Notes under the pieces: model-generated
Told to the model about the DNA's origin: nothing
The model's input: the letters and a program-made list of their open reading frames with translations, nothing else
Databases searched by the model: none
Origin: Litsea cubeba
Lineage: Eukaryota; Streptophyta; Magnoliopsida; Laurales; Lauraceae
Direction of reading: 5' to 3'
Assembly: GCA_012931725.1 (NCBI GenBank)
Contig: CM022944.1
Span: forward strand, 30,509,641-30,573,640
DNA: 64,000 nt
In this document: positions 9,650-21,915 of the stretch, in pieces
How the letters are laid out: each line of letters starts with the position of its first letter
How positions within the stretch are numbered: the first letter of the stretch is position 1
Made by a program: the position numbers and the translations under genes

Positions 9650-11364
9650 AATTAAAAGACTACTAGCAATTATTTCTACATCAATAAGATTCTTTGTAAA
9701 TGTTCGACAGACTAACCGTGTGCCATTGCATAATCCTATGGGTGGATCGATACTCCGCAGCAACATTATTGGACAATTGAGGCAGTCTATTTGGTGTTAG
9801 GCTGTTTAGAAATTCTTCCTGCGGAAGTTGCTTTGTATCATCTATTGCTGAATCAAACTATAATATTTGAGAGGGGAACCGGGGAAGCGGTTTATGAGTA
9901 AATCATTAATCTCATCAACAAAATCATTTTTTGGACTTAATATTGCACGAGTTGCCATGAGATGTGAGTTATTGGCTGTTCTTCTAGATTGGGAAATGTA
10001 GCCTCTATCAAATCAGCCATTGATGTCATCTCATCTTTGAAAGGAATAACCATGGCATTTGGAATCTTTATTTTATCATTGTTTGTAGTATTTTCTGTTC
10101 CATTTCCAACCCGCAGCAAAAACTGGCTAAATAATGGATCAAATCTTGCTCTCATATTCTCAGTCAATTTGTTTTTTTGTAATGTGGGCCACAACTGTGA
10201 TGTAACTAAACTTGCTTTGATTGCTTCATGTCTATTTGTTCTTGGGATAACAGGAAGGACTTGATGGAAATCTCCTCCAAATACAACTACTTTACCTCCG
10301 AATGGCAGTTGTGAATCTGTTATATCTTGCAACATCTGATTGAATGCTTCAATTGCTTCATTCTTTGCCCTTGATGCCTCATCCCATATAATGAGCTTTG
10401 CCATTTGAATTAATTGAGCTAAACTTCCTTATTTGCTTGCATGACAACTCTTGATCTCTTCAATGTTAAGTGGTATTTTGAAGCGGGAGTGTGCCGTTCA
10501 ACCACCTGGCAATATAGATACCACTACTCCGAAAGTTGCAGTTGCAAGAGCAATAAAGTCTTTTGATCTCACTGTACTCAATAGAGCATGGTAGAGATAT
10601 ATTTTTCCTGTTCCACCAGGACTATTAATAAAAAATGCTCCAGATTTGTGACTAAATATTCTTTGCAATATAATATTGTGCGCTTGCTTTTGTTCTTCAT
10701 TCAGTGTATGTACTGTAAGTAAATCTTGTTCAGAGACTGAAATATTCAACTCTTCTTCGACTTATTTTGAATATGATATTTGCTCATCAATTTCAATATA
10801 TATATCAATAAAAGCATAGTTAGTAATGTTTTTTCCCATTGACTGTAAAACAGAGTTTATGTTTGCCAGTACTTTTGCCTGCCTTTTGTTAGATGAAAGT
10901 TCAAGGTGGTTATAATCTTTAGACATAGCATCTTCAAATTTGTCCCACAAGATTTTAGGATTGCTTGGGTTGCAGTAGACTAAAATGGTAGCGAATAATC
11001 GACACAAACTTTGTGGCATTTGATACTGAGATGCCTCTTGCAAGCACTCTTCAAAAGTATTATCTGATTCTAGTAAGCCCCGTAATAATGCAGCCTCACG
11101 AAATGATGATGTTTCCATCCCATTAAAGCATTGCAAATCATGAAATGACATTGGTCCTCTAACATGATTCAACAATAAGCGTAGATAGTATCTTTCACCT
11201 TCAATTGGATTTGCAGAGACGATTCTTCCAATTGCAATTTCTTTCTTCCTCTTGCTCCAGTATCTTTGGTCGTCATGCCATACAAAATGTTCTGAAAAAT
11301 CTTTGTAAAGCCATTTTCGTGCCTCTGTGTTAATTTTATTCACTTCAAAAAACCGAATTAACAT
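9650..11364 (-). pseudogene. Helitron PIF1-like helicase region, disrupted
   Basis: Fragment 10762-11364 covers the segment linking Rep to helicase (HDLQCFNG, FREAALLRGLL). Fragment 10498-10749 has a Walker A-like SPGGTGKIYLYHALL, with Ile in place of the usual Thr after GGTGK. Fragment 9937-10404 has the Walker B-type LIIWDEAS and the VVFGGDFHQVLPVI motif. Recognisable helicase sequence (PPIGLCNGTRLVCRTF) continues to about 9650 in shifted frames. The helicase would unwind donor DNA; this copy cannot make it. Confidence 0.82.
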
Positions 11365-11530
11365 TGTCCTTGATGCACGGTCATTGGAAATTACATGAAG
11401 AAGATTATCTTAATTCTTCTATGATATTACCTGTCAAAAAACTGAGTCAACATTGTCCTTGACGCCCGGTCATTGGAAATTACATAAAGAAGATTATCTC
11501 AATTGTTGAATGATATTACCTGCCTGTCCT

Positions 11531-13341
11531 CTAGATGTAATTGTAAACTTCTGACAGATGGGTAAATTTCATTAAGTAAGGACTTATAGATTCTTCATGC
11601 GGCTTCTGGGGTGAGATCCATCTTGCTGTTTGGAATTGTTCTATCTCTTCAACATCAGAAATATCCTCATCACCAACAATGCGGAAACCAACACGGTCAT
11701 GACCCTTGTAGATATAATTGTATAAGTATTTGACCGCTTTAATTGTTGAGCAGATTTCAACATTTATATGACAATCAAACTTTGCAAGCAAGTATGTATT
11801 ATATGGTATGACCCATCGGTTGTCTAAATATGCACCCTGTACTTTGACTTATTCATTGGTGTTATGCCGCCTATATATTGGCTATGAGTTCTTTCCTTGA
11901 GTTGTCGAAGAACAAAACTCTTTGGGATAATGATTTTTGCAATTAACATTTTTTTTTCATGCATACATTTCGTGGATTTAAATTTCCACAAGGTCCATGC
12001 ATCATGTGTTTCACAATTGCTGCATGTAAGTGTGAATTTATAGCTTTTTTAGGTAATTCAGTGCAAACAAATCTATCATATGTATCTGGCATCATGATTT
12101 TATAGCTTGGCTTCAATATAAGCAAGAAATGAGCCTGTGGAAGTCCTCTCTTTTGAAATTCAATAACATATGCATAAGCTGCAATTTGTCCAAATATTTG
12201 TTTCTTGAACAAGTCATCTTTTAACTCTTCCAGTTTTGCTCTAAATCCCCTTGCAATCAAATCAGGCCTATTTTGTGCTTCTTCATATGATTCTAACTCT
12301 TTTTTGATTTCAGGCCAACAAAGATTGCATGTCATTGTTAAAAATAGACTATGCTTTCCAAAATGTTCAACCAATGCCGTTGCGTCTATATAACGACGTC
12401 TCATGTCTCTTAGGCCCCCTATAAATGATGCTGGCAGGACAATTCTATGTCCGACTTTAGAGCAGTGAGTTTCTCCAATTGTGACGCTATCAACAAGTCC
12501 TTGATATAAATCAGCTCGGATCTCATCTTGTCGATAACGAAAGTAGTCTAACCGAGAGCTCTCCAGCTTGATGTACATGTCCACAAATATTGCTGCAACA
12601 GACGACCTGAGTGCAATAGTAGTGAACTTGTATTTCTCCTTATTTGCAATTTGTAACAATAATACTCGCGACAAGACACATTGTTTCTCTTATTAACTTT
12701 CTTATGCATCACTGGAGAAAATGAGAACATATTATTATTATATATTTAATATTAAATATTTTCAATAAGCAATATATTGTCAATACCTTGTTTCTCTTTT
12801 TCAAGGAGATTTTCTATTGATGATATTTGAGAAGGATTAACAGTCGTCTGTCCTTGGCAATATACAGTAGAGTATTTTTTGTTCAATCTTTCTATGCCTT
12901 TATGCCATCCAGTATCACCATATGGAAATAATAATGGATATTGCAATGGATTATAACACCCAAAATAATATTGCACTCTGTGACTATGGCTTGAATGACT
13001 TTGGACAATTATATCGCGTTCAGCAGGCGCATCAGAGTCATTATTCTCTATTCATATTGCTGCTACTTGTGATTCTGATGGAGCATTATAGACTCTTTGA
13101 TCTAACCCGACATCACACTTGATCACAATGTGAAGGCTTTCAAAAGTAGGTACAAGCCGAAGGCTTCGGAAAAATGAGCAATATGGATTAATTGATAAGA
13201 TGTTGAGAAGATTTTGAATGATGCCTGCATTTGGCTTTGCACCTCATGGTCCGTATCATAAAAATAAAGTTGTAAGCAAGAAGGATGTCCATCAGCTGGT
13301 ATCAAGTCATTGATGTTGTCATTTAGGATTTCATGAATCAC
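11531..13341 (-). pseudogene. Helitron Rep nuclease region, disrupted
   Basis: Fragment 12752-12976 has the DPLQYPLLFPYG-type motif (here NPLQYPLLFPYGDTGWH). Fragment 11943-12674 is the Helitron-like N-terminal domain, with FIGGLRDMRRRYIDA and LFLTMTCN. The expected catalytic His-x-His of the HUH nuclease reads QAH in GLPQAHFLLIL, so the first metal-binding His is lost. Fragment 11531-11791 contains the tyrosine region (KYLYNYIYKGHDR) with YxxxY spacing kept. Just upstream of it an in-frame stop near 11850 separates it from the previous fragment. An intact protein would nick and join DNA strands during rolling-circle transposition. Confidence 0.8.
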
Positions 13342-14343
13342 TGAAATTATTTGTCAAAGTTACAAAGGAATAATATAATAGACCAACCCCTCTTAATTCT
13401 TCAAAAACGAGCCCAAAAAAAAAAAAAAAACCAAAGAAGAACATAAGAATACAGAACAGAACATTTAGAGTCACAGAACAGAACATTTGAATGACCCACT
13501 AAGCAGCAATCATTTATTTAGAGTCACAGTCTCACAGAACAGAACATTATTTTTGTTATGTTCATATATCTTGTTTTTGTAATTGGGTTTAACCTAAATG
13601 TGGTTTATACCAATTTCTATTCATAGAACAACACTCAAAACGATGTTTTTGTTATGTTCACAGAACATAACATTGCTTTTGTAATTGCATAATCATGAAA
13701 ATGATGGACAGCCACAAAACAGTCTCTCTCAAACATATGAACCCATTTCATCAAACTCATCTTCACAAGCTCTCTTGCAATATAAAATTTCACAGCACTT
13801 TTTATGAAAATTTAGGCTAAGCATTTCATCAAACAACTTGTCTATCATGGAAAAGCAAGGGAGTCTTTCACAAGCTCTTTATGAAAAAAATTTAACTAGC
13901 CATTTCATCAAACAGTTTCTGCATACCCATTTTATTAAAAAGATAAAGAAATTATTTGAGAACCAGAAAATTGTTTCCTTTCTTCTTACCATTTTCTTTA
14001 TTCTTGCAGTCGTTGAGGAGCAGAGAGAAGACGAAATGACAAAAAAGGGAGGGAAGAACCGGAAAGGGGAATTTTTTTCTCCATCTGTCATTGGGAGGCC
14101 AATTGTCAAAATGCATGCATCCAAGGGGAGCCCACGAAGAAGCAGGATGTGGCATGGTGTGTAGAGAAAGGGAAGAAGCAGGACACTTCTTCCCTTTTAT
14201 ACTAAGGGTATAGATGTAGGGCAAGTGGTTGGGAGTGATGCTTAAAGCTTGAATAATGACAAAAAATCAACTTTTCTTGACATTCTTTCATCTCTGAACC
14301 AACACAAAAATCATTTTATGGCCCTCACTGATCAACCGGTGAT
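13342..14343. other. AT-rich sequence beyond the Helitron, nothing recognised
   Basis: Overlapping short frames occur on both strands at 13838-14224 but resemble no family. Direct CAGAACAGAACAT repeats occur near 13452-13545. It may include the Helitron 5' non-coding end, but no terminus is visible. Confidence 0.4.
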
Positions 14344-14351
14344 AATAGTAG

Positions 14352-14480
14352 GGGCGGAGCTACATGTCACACCCGCGACGTTCGAGAAGTTTTTTAAATT
14401 ACACTATAAATTCTTTTATTACTTTTTAACTAGATCATTGCCCGCACCATCCCAAGAAAAAAATCATGGGTCCGCCATTG
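14352..14480. mobile_element. Short hAT-type MITE
   Basis: This 129 bp element is flanked by the 8-bp repeat AATAGTAG (14344-14351 and 14481-14488). Its imperfect terminal inverted repeats are GGGCGGAGCTACATG on the left and, as the reverse complement, CAATGGCGGACCCATG on the right. The 8-bp duplication is typical of hAT elements. It has no coding capacity. Confidence 0.6.
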
Positions 14481-15055
14481 AATAGTAGCGTACCTTATTT
14501 TGGTAGTTCAGTCGCGTAAGAGAATGATAGAATTGGTCTTGGAACTCTTTTCTCTAAATTCTCATATGGCCCAAGCTTCAACTTGAATTTGATGATTAAA
14601 CAATTAAATGAACGTAGTTTTTTAGTCATTTGGAATCATATAAACACTTCTTTTTAATCATCTATGGATAAAGATTGTGGGAGTGTGCCCCACTAGGTCA
14701 TTTGGGTTGGACTTGATCATTTCTCTTAAATGATAAAGTTTAGTAAAGGTTAAATTTGAAAAATGATATAAGGCTTTTGTTTTTTATGGTGGGAACTTAA
14801 TTGAAAGAAATAAGGAAAACATTTATACTCTTTTGAAATATTTAATCTTTATGTGTTTTTTCTGAAAATGAGCAAGAATTTTATACTATTTTAAGAGTTT
14901 TCCTTTCAATAATAATAAAGAGTCAGCCAAAAAAAAAAAAAAAAGACAATCCTCAGCCCAACGTATTATAACAAGTACAACCCTTTATTTCTTTAACATT
15001 CCTTAAAAAGCATCCTTGCCTTGTACCACCAATTGTTCACTAGTGCCTTTTTTTT

Positions 15056-18000
15056 GGGAGCTGCTATTGGCATACAAGAAATCTCCCTTCCCACACACAT
15101 TTAAAAAATAAAAAATAGAAAAACCCCTATGAAGTTATATTTTTGCCCACCCTCCTCCTTTCTCTTCCCCCACCTTCGGCGCTGCCCTACACCGGCGGCA
15201 GCCATCGACTCTGGCCCGGAACGGCGGCGAATCCCTATCCTCCCCTCCCTGTCCCTCTCCCACTGTTTTCACAACCACCCCAGATCGATCTCACCTTCAT
15301 CCTCCATCCTCTATCCACAACCCACTCACGTAGACCTCCCCACCCACCAACCTCTCTCTAGTTCTTCATCCCTGTGCAGAGCACCCATCCATCTCCAGCT
15401 CTCATCCCCCTCTCCCTCTCATCACCTTCATCTCCCCCACCCTCACCTGCGCAGATCCCACCTGCACCTGCGCCCGCCCATCGTCTCACCACCTCCCTTT
15501 TCTCCATCAGCCCTCTCGCACTCCACCAATCTCGCCAGCTCGTTGCACCTAGCCTCCTCTTCCCCATTACCATCTCTGCGCAGAACAGTCACCCAAACGT
15601 CCCTCCACCACCACCTCTCATCCTCACCATCCCAGAACGTCGGCCTCCATCACTCGCAAGTAGCCCACTTCTCCATCCACCTGCGCAGGGCACTCAGCAG
15701 CCCATCACCTCACGGAGATGTGGGGGGCAAAGAGGGAGGGGATGAGAGGGATGTGGCCGCCGCTGTCACGACCCAAATTCTGGGGCCCTGTCGGATCTTT
15801 GGATCGTGATAACTTGGCAATATTTACCATACATTCATCAAATAATTCTCATAAGCATTTGACATTTAAATCAATAATAAATTCAATTAATCAATGAGTT
15901 ACAAATACTCATACTTTAATATGTTTTGTCTGCATCAATAATGTACTAAAACATTAAATAAATTTCCTAAGCAAGGGCTATCCCCTTATCCACTAAATTA
16001 TCTTTTCTCGTTCTCTCTTGTCAGCCACGCATGTTGAAATCTACGTGCTGAACATCGTTCTGCTCTGTCCCACCCGCAGCATGATTACCTGAAAAGGGTA
16101 ACACAACATCATTACTACTGGTGAATGAATATTCCTAATTACACAAGTCATATATAATATAACATCATATAATTCAGCAAGTCTAAATCAATAATCAAAT
16201 ATTATTAAAAATCCTTTCACATACAAATCCGTGCCCATGCACATCACCACGCCTTAAAGGCCTTATCGTATACATGTATACTGGTCACAATGACCCTATC
16301 TCATTGGACACGTCCATCAAGGACTAGCCATCATAATGGCCACATACGTCCACTAAAGACCAGCCGTTATAACGGCCCAGACATTAAGTCCAACATCCCA
16401 CGTCTGGGACCATCCCAAAATCCGGAACCAGTGCACAATATCTCATAATCACTTAGTAACTAAAATTTATTATTCATAACATACACATACAATAGTGTGG
16501 ACCCAGCCCAATACAAGTCCTTATCAGATTAGTACTCATAGCTATAGAGGTGGCCTACTCTTTATCACAAGTTGAATATTACCCGGCATCACATCAGACT
16601 TCATTACAACAATCCACATAATTAATTATAATTCACATAATTAATCATATTTCACATAATTAATCACAGTTAATTAATCATGATCACCAAACTTCAATTT
16701 ATCTAAGTAATAAAGTTAATTTAGTACTCTACACAAGCCTAGGTCTATCTCCATTACCATACCCATTTTTAAGACTCATCATTCCATACAGAATACAAAC
16801 GAACATATTGTTCACATCTGAACTTCTTGGCGTAAAGTTCAGTGGGTCCCACGTAGTCAATCCAAGATCAGACCTCTAGGCCATGGTCGCCAAAGACTGA
16901 TGTATCATACCAATGAATTTGATTCATCATTGGACCATTCACTGGGGCCCACAAACTCAAAACGGATTCCACAACAAATCACGCCTGAGATTTCTTGAGT
17001 TTACTGCACAGTGGGTCCCACTGTTCCAAACCCCAGATGTTCAACTACACCATGGTCGACTAGGGGTTCTTTAACAGATGTGTGGTCTTGATCATTGATT
17101 AGATCAATAGATGGGTCCCACAGCTACAAACGACCAATGCTATGTTTTCTTGGTCATTCACGATTTTTAATCTACAGTTACATAGATGGTGGCCCAAACG
17201 GGGTCCGTCTCACATGGTTCCAAGTCCATCTTGGTCGACCATGAGTCTACTACAAGATCTGTGGATCAGATTTATCATCCAATGGGACATGGGGTCCCAC
17301 AAACCCCAACTGCTATTCTTAGCATTCCCGTTATGCTTATGCTCTTTCAAGTTTCAGGCCTATACAATGGGTATTATGGATTAAAACTCCATACTGATAA
17401 AGTACTAACATAAACCAACAATTGAGCAATTCAGTGATTGACTTACTCAAGTTCGATGACTTCTAGTTGACCCTATACACTTCCATTACACAGCACTTGA
17501 ACCATTCTCAATACCAAACATCCAAATCATTAATAAACAGTATTCAGGAAGATTCACTCACCTTTGATAAACAATCGTTGTCTTTGAATGCGAATTTGAC
17601 ATCAACAGCCTTCCTCTCCTTCTCCTAAATTGCCATCCACAATACTTTGTTCTCAGACTTTTCTCCAATGAATAGAATATATCAGTAAGGTCGTTGGTTC
17701 TCCATATTTATAAAAGGAAGATGGAATTCTTATTCCTCTCAAACTTCCTATTTAGAGTTGTCATACAACTCTATTCCATTCCAAACTCTCACATGGGATG
17801 TCTTACCAAGTTACAAAAAGCATGGACTTCTACTTCCATTATAACTTGGGCCAAACTATAACTAAGATATTACCTGGGCTAGACTAATCCTAGGCCCAAG
17901 TAACTCAGGATATTACAGCCGCCGTTCCTCGCGGGAGCCAGTTGCCGCCGTTAGTCCAGGCCAGAGGCAGAGATGGGGAGGGAGAGAAAGGGAGAATGGA

Positions 18001-18226
18001 GAGAGAAAACAGTGGGAGAGGGAATGGAGGGGAGGAGAGGGATCCGCCGCCATCGCGCCTGGAGTCGGTGGCCGCCGCCGGTGCAGGCCGGAGCCGGAGG
18101 TGGAGGGAACGTGGAGGGGCGAGAAAGGAGGAAGATGGGCAAAAATGTAACTTCATAGGTTTTTATTTTTATTTTTTTTTAATGTGTGTGGGAAGGAAAA
18201 ATTCTTGTTTGCCAATAGCAGTTCCC
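15056..18226. mobile_element. Non-autonomous Mutator-like element (MULE) split by a solo LTR
   Basis: Long terminal inverted repeats of roughly 220 bp run inward from 15056 (GGGAGCTGCTATTGGC) and, on the other strand, from 18226 (GGGAACTGCTATTGGC). Both contain the CCTTCCCACACACATT and TGAAGTTA blocks and a following GC-rich segment. The flanks are T runs (15048-15055 and 18227-18238), so an 8-9 bp duplication is possible but cannot be proven. Without the solo LTR and its duplication the element is about 1,012 bp. Pro/Ser-rich frames at 15129-15809 and 17905-18156 are the two inverted repeats read from opposite ends, not genes. No transposase is seen. Confidence 0.8.
15764..17917 (+). mobile_element. 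Solo LTR of a Gypsy-type element inserted in the MULE
   Basis: This 2,154 bp segment starts TGTCACGACCC and ends GGATATTACA, with the exact 5-bp duplication GCCGC at 15759-15763 and 17918-17922. A TGTCACGACCC start is common in long-LTR plant chromoviruses of the Del/Tekay type, so that lineage is my guess. No internal region is present, so unequal recombination between two LTRs most likely removed it. The orientation given follows that start motif. Confidence 0.88.
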
Positions 18227-18289
18227 TTTTTTTTTTTTCCAGTGACATGGATGGCACTGTGGTAATTTCATTGGACAGAATTATTCCCC

Positions 18290-18435
18290 TGAGCACATGT
18301 ATGCCCATGCAACACATGAAAACTAGGCATGTAGGGGCAAGACTTGAACACAAGACATGGAGAGTAATCCCACACCTTATGCCAGTGAAACACACATTTA
18401 CTGGTGCTGCTGCTGCTGCTTTTTTTTTTTGGTAA
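18290..18435 (-). repeat. Possible tRNA-derived SINE fragment
   Basis: Read on the minus strand, a TTTCACTGGCATAAGG segment followed by GTGTTCAAGTCTTG resembles the A and B boxes of a tRNA-derived SINE. A (CTG)n and T10 run (plus strand 18409-18430) borders it. The ends are not clear and no duplication was found. A chance tRNA-like match is possible. Confidence 0.3.
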
Positions 18436-20221
18436 ATACTGGTGCCTTTTGCTTGAAGAAAAAGCAAAGAACAAAAAATCTGTCTGTTTGCCCTTAACCA
18501 ATGGTTAAAAAACATGGCTAATGTAATAGATTAATAACCTTAGGTCAAACCCAATTTTCTCTAATTTTTCTATGGATATGAAACCTATATGAGATATACA
18601 ATCTTCTACCCCATTCACCGTAATATATGAAGTGAGCCGGTTTCAAATTGAAATCAGCTCCAATTAGCTACAATTGATTTTGAGTGAAACCAGGAAATTT
18701 TTCTTGGGAAGGCCTCCATGTGAAAAAAATAATTTCTTGGGGGCCATACTTAAGAAAAATAAAAAAACACAAAAAAGAGGAATTAAAAACCCCCTGCTAG
18801 CATGTATAAATATAACATTTATACATCAATCAGCAAGTGGGCCCACTTATGAACATCAAAATCATATAAAATTGCATCCCATTTAGTGCATAGTCCTCGT
18901 CCGATTTCACTTAGATGACCACCATCATATTGATAATTTCTAAACCACCAAAAAAAAATAAAAAAAGTCCATCCTTGCCCCTGGATCATGAGGGGTTGGT
19001 ACAAATTGGGTTGATTTCTAATAGATAATTTTTGGGTTTCACTGTCACACCATGCTAAATCCTACCCAATATGCAAATTAGTCTTCAAACTATAATGAAC
19101 TAGATAAAGAGACCAAATGATTTTGTAATTTTCATTTTCATACAATATAGGATCATAGCTTATAAGAGTGGGTCAAGCAAAAGCTTCTGCCTATTATGTC
19201 GCCATTACCATCCAATAAGCTTAGGGGACAGCTAAATGAAGGGAACTTTCATTACATTAAATAGAAATGAGCATGAGGTGCATGCTCATGCCGCCATTCA
19301 TAGTTCAGAACATACAAATTACATTAAACCGAATGGAGGGAACCATGGTAGTTTCTTTTTTTTTTCTTTTTTTCTTTTACATGGGTAGTCCTGCGATATT
19401 TTTACCCCACATGACTATTCCCCCTGTTGCATGCATGACCCTGCAACAACACTCATAGTTTTTTGCCACCCAAACATACCAATGATGTTACAGTTAATGG
19501 ATTCAAACCAACCATATGGAAAACCCATCTATGGATGGGCCTGCTGTAGAAAAACCACACTGAAGATGCATAACATACTTCCAGTGGACAACGGTAGAAA
19601 TGGCAACATCAGATTCTCTTCTCACTTTCAAGTAGACAATAATGCAAGAAAGTTCCCAAAAAAATGAAAAAAAAAAAAAAAAGGATCTTGAAGAAGGTTT
19701 TGAGAAAACAAGCACGGTCTTTATATCAACCAGTCATGATATGAAAAACCAAAATAGGAATACACAGGAAATAAAAGATTGTGAGAGATGCACAACATAT
19801 ATACCTCAAGTGGATGTAGTAGCAATGGTTCTAGAGCTGTTTGCTGAGATGGAGTTGAAAAGAATTTGTCTTTGGGACGGATTATTTTTTAAGGGGAAAA
19901 TTCAAGTGCATCCATCCCTCACCATTTTGGTGAGGGACACTCCCCTTTTGGGAAGTGTCAAGTACAAAAAGGGGAGTCTGAATACTCCCCTTTTTTAAGT
20001 AACATAACGATGGGGCAGCTGTTATGTAATAATAAAGCACCTGCTATGGAATTTCACATGTTTGTTAGAGTTGTTTAGCCGACCAGTGTTATAGAGCAGC
20101 TTTTATGTAATAATCTATTTTATATGTGTTATCTCTAGGTTACAACAGAAATATGGGCCCAGGGGTCTATGGGACTTGAGCATGTGGGCCTTTGTCATCT
20201 GGACCTTCTTTAACACTCGTA
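18436..20221. other. AT-rich intergenic sequence without a recognised gene
   Basis: Homopolymer-rich sequence. A small perfect dyad occurs at about 19966-19996 (AAAAAGGGGAGT, 6-base loop, ACTCCCCTTTTT). Short frames at 19267-19998 are low-complexity and match nothing I know. Confidence 0.4.
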
Positions 20222-21535
20222 AGGATATAGTCATATCGCAAAGGTAGTATGTTTTAGATCTCCCTGAAACTAGATAAATTGGTGCTAGATTGACGAATAC
20301 ACCAAAGGGTATAGTCCTATCACAAAGGAAAATGTTTTAGATCCTCATGAAACTAGATAAATTGGTGCTAGATTTACTAACACGACTATTGAGCAGAATT
20401 ATCGGTTTTGACTTGATAGCGAATATTATTGACCTGATCTAGGTCTTTATTAGAGATTACCTGGTCAGCAACTTATTTGGCCATTACTAGCCAAATATCC
20501 TGATGTTGTTAGTGTTGTTGGCCAGTTTATGCATGCTCGTAAAATTGATCGTCTTCAAGCAGCTCATCAGATAAGTCTCGTAGTCATGGTATTCTATATA
20601 CTAATCATGGGCGCCTTCGTGTTGACATATAAACAAAGATGCAAATTGAGCTGGATCAATAGATGGTAGAAAACCTTCAAGTTAATGTACATTATTTGAT
20701 GGTAACCTCGATGCATGTAAAAATAAAAAAGGCAACAAGCGTGGCTAGATCAAGTGTTGAAGCTGAGTATTGTGTGAAGTATCATGGTGTCTATGAGTTG
20801 TGGTAGCTGAAGAATCTGATGTTAGAAACCAAGGTATCACTAGGAGTGCAACTTGGGCCAGCCCAAACTTGAGCTTGCACAGACTAACCCCGATATCAAG
20901 CTAGTATTTTAAAGCTTCATAGTTGGTCTCGGGCTTCATCCTAGCTTTTATAAGCCCAAGTGGAATTTGGGTTGGGCTAGGGCTTGGAACTCAGGTACCT
21001 AAGTTCAGTCCAACCTTCTTGCCTAATGGTATAGATAATCATTTATATTGGTGCTCTCTAGCTTTCATTATGCCCCGATCCTCTCTCGCCTCAAATCTTC
21101 CCCACTTACTCCGAAGTCCAAGTCCTAATGTAGTAGCCCTTAAGCCTCCTCCCTCTCTCTGCCTCCCTCCCTCCCTCTCCTTTTCCCATTGAACTCGAGT
21201 TGACTCAGCCCAAGTCCGCCTAAATTGCACATGGATATTGAATACAAGTCAAAATTGGGCTAGGTCAATTCTCAGGCCAGGCCCACTCAAGAACCCCAAT
21301 GTATCACTCCTAATGAAGCTTCATTGTGATAAAGATGGTTACCATTGATATAGCCTCCAAGCTTGTTTATAATTAGTGTACTAAACATAAGGAGGGGATT
21401 GTCATGTTGTGAGAAAGAGTTGCATAAAAAAGAAGCCAAGAATAATTGTGAGTCAGAAGATAAACTTACAGATTTCTTTACAAGAGAAAATGAGGCCAGC
21501 TTCGGCATGCATGTTGCAAACTGAACATCACTGAT
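20222..21535 (+). pseudogene. Ty1/Copia reverse transcriptase-RNase H relic
   Basis: In broken frames the sequence reads KGIVLSQRK near 20305, then PDVVSVVGQFMHA near 20500, NHGRLRV near 20610, AGSIDGRKPSS, ARSSVEAEYCV near 20750, LHCD near 21317 and a KLTDFFT-like segment near 21465. This is the order of the end of reverse transcriptase and the RNase H domain of Copia elements. The first piece is tandemly duplicated with an 84-bp period (20222-20390). Many stops are present, and a hAT-type MITE splits it at 20842-21300. Confidence 0.8.
20842..21300. mobile_element. hAT-type MITE inserted in the Copia relic
   Basis: This 459 bp element is flanked by the exact 8-bp duplication GTATCACT (20834-20841 and 21301-21308). 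Removing the element and one repeat restores the Copia RNase H reading across the junction, which confirms the borders. The ends are weak inverted repeats (AGGAGTGCAACTTGGGCC and, reversed, ATTGGGGTTCTTGAGTGGGCC). It has no transposase. Confidence 0.85.
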
Positions 21536-21684
21536 ATTCATGATACAAATTGAGGGTAATTGCTGAAAGACGAGTATAAAATCATGTCTTTCTAGTTGTT
21601 TTCAATTTAGGGTCACTGATACACTCTTTGTATCATAAGTGTGATTAGAAATTAAACACAGTCATCTGCTTTCAGAGCTATATG

Positions 21685-21915
21685 CTATAAAAGATACCTT
21701 GCAGAATCCACTCCCACTTGCATCTTGACAAAATTTAAGAATAAGCAAGACAAAGTCACTTCATCAATCTGCACTACCTGGCTCAGTAAACTACCCACAA
21801 TCTTGAAGGTCGTTTTCAACCAGGCATACAATGAAATCCCCAACATGTGTTCCATATCAACTTTCCGGTTCCACTGATGATGAGGTTCCAAGGTTCCATA
21901 GTTCCAGAACATCAA
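21685..21915 (-). pseudogene. Fragment resembling a DUF4283/LINE-associated domain
   Basis: A 76-codon piece reads GISLYAWLKTTFKIVGSLL, followed by VVQIDEVTLS. It resembles the plant DUF4283 region (often GVPLHAW...F..IG...G.V..VDE.T) found in LINE ORF1 proteins and related retroelement genes. Nothing around it is open. It could instead be a degraded host DUF4283 gene. Confidence 0.4.

Larger units (their letters stand above)
9650..13341 (-). mobile_element. Decayed Helitron (Rep-helicase type)
   Basis: On the minus strand the pieces appear in canonical Helitron order: an N-terminal region (13341-12752), a Rep domain (12674 to about 11531), and a PIF1-like helicase (about 11364-9650). Stops and frame changes break it into at least seven fragments, so it is not active. 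I could not identify a 5' TC end or a 3' hairpin plus CTRR end, so the true borders probably lie outside these limits. Confidence 0.85.

Noticed and set aside
13838..14224. Overlapping frames on both strands beyond the Helitron as a host gene
   Set aside because: AT-rich, no motif, and overlapping on both strands.
8855..14343. Exact Helitron termini
   Set aside because: I found no convincing 5' TC with 3' hairpin and CTRR pair flanked by A and T.
15129..15809. 226-codon Ser/Pro-rich frame as a possible extensin-like gene
   Set aside because: Its start is the terminal inverted repeat of a MULE, it continues into a solo LTR, and its mirror frame occurs at 17905-18156.
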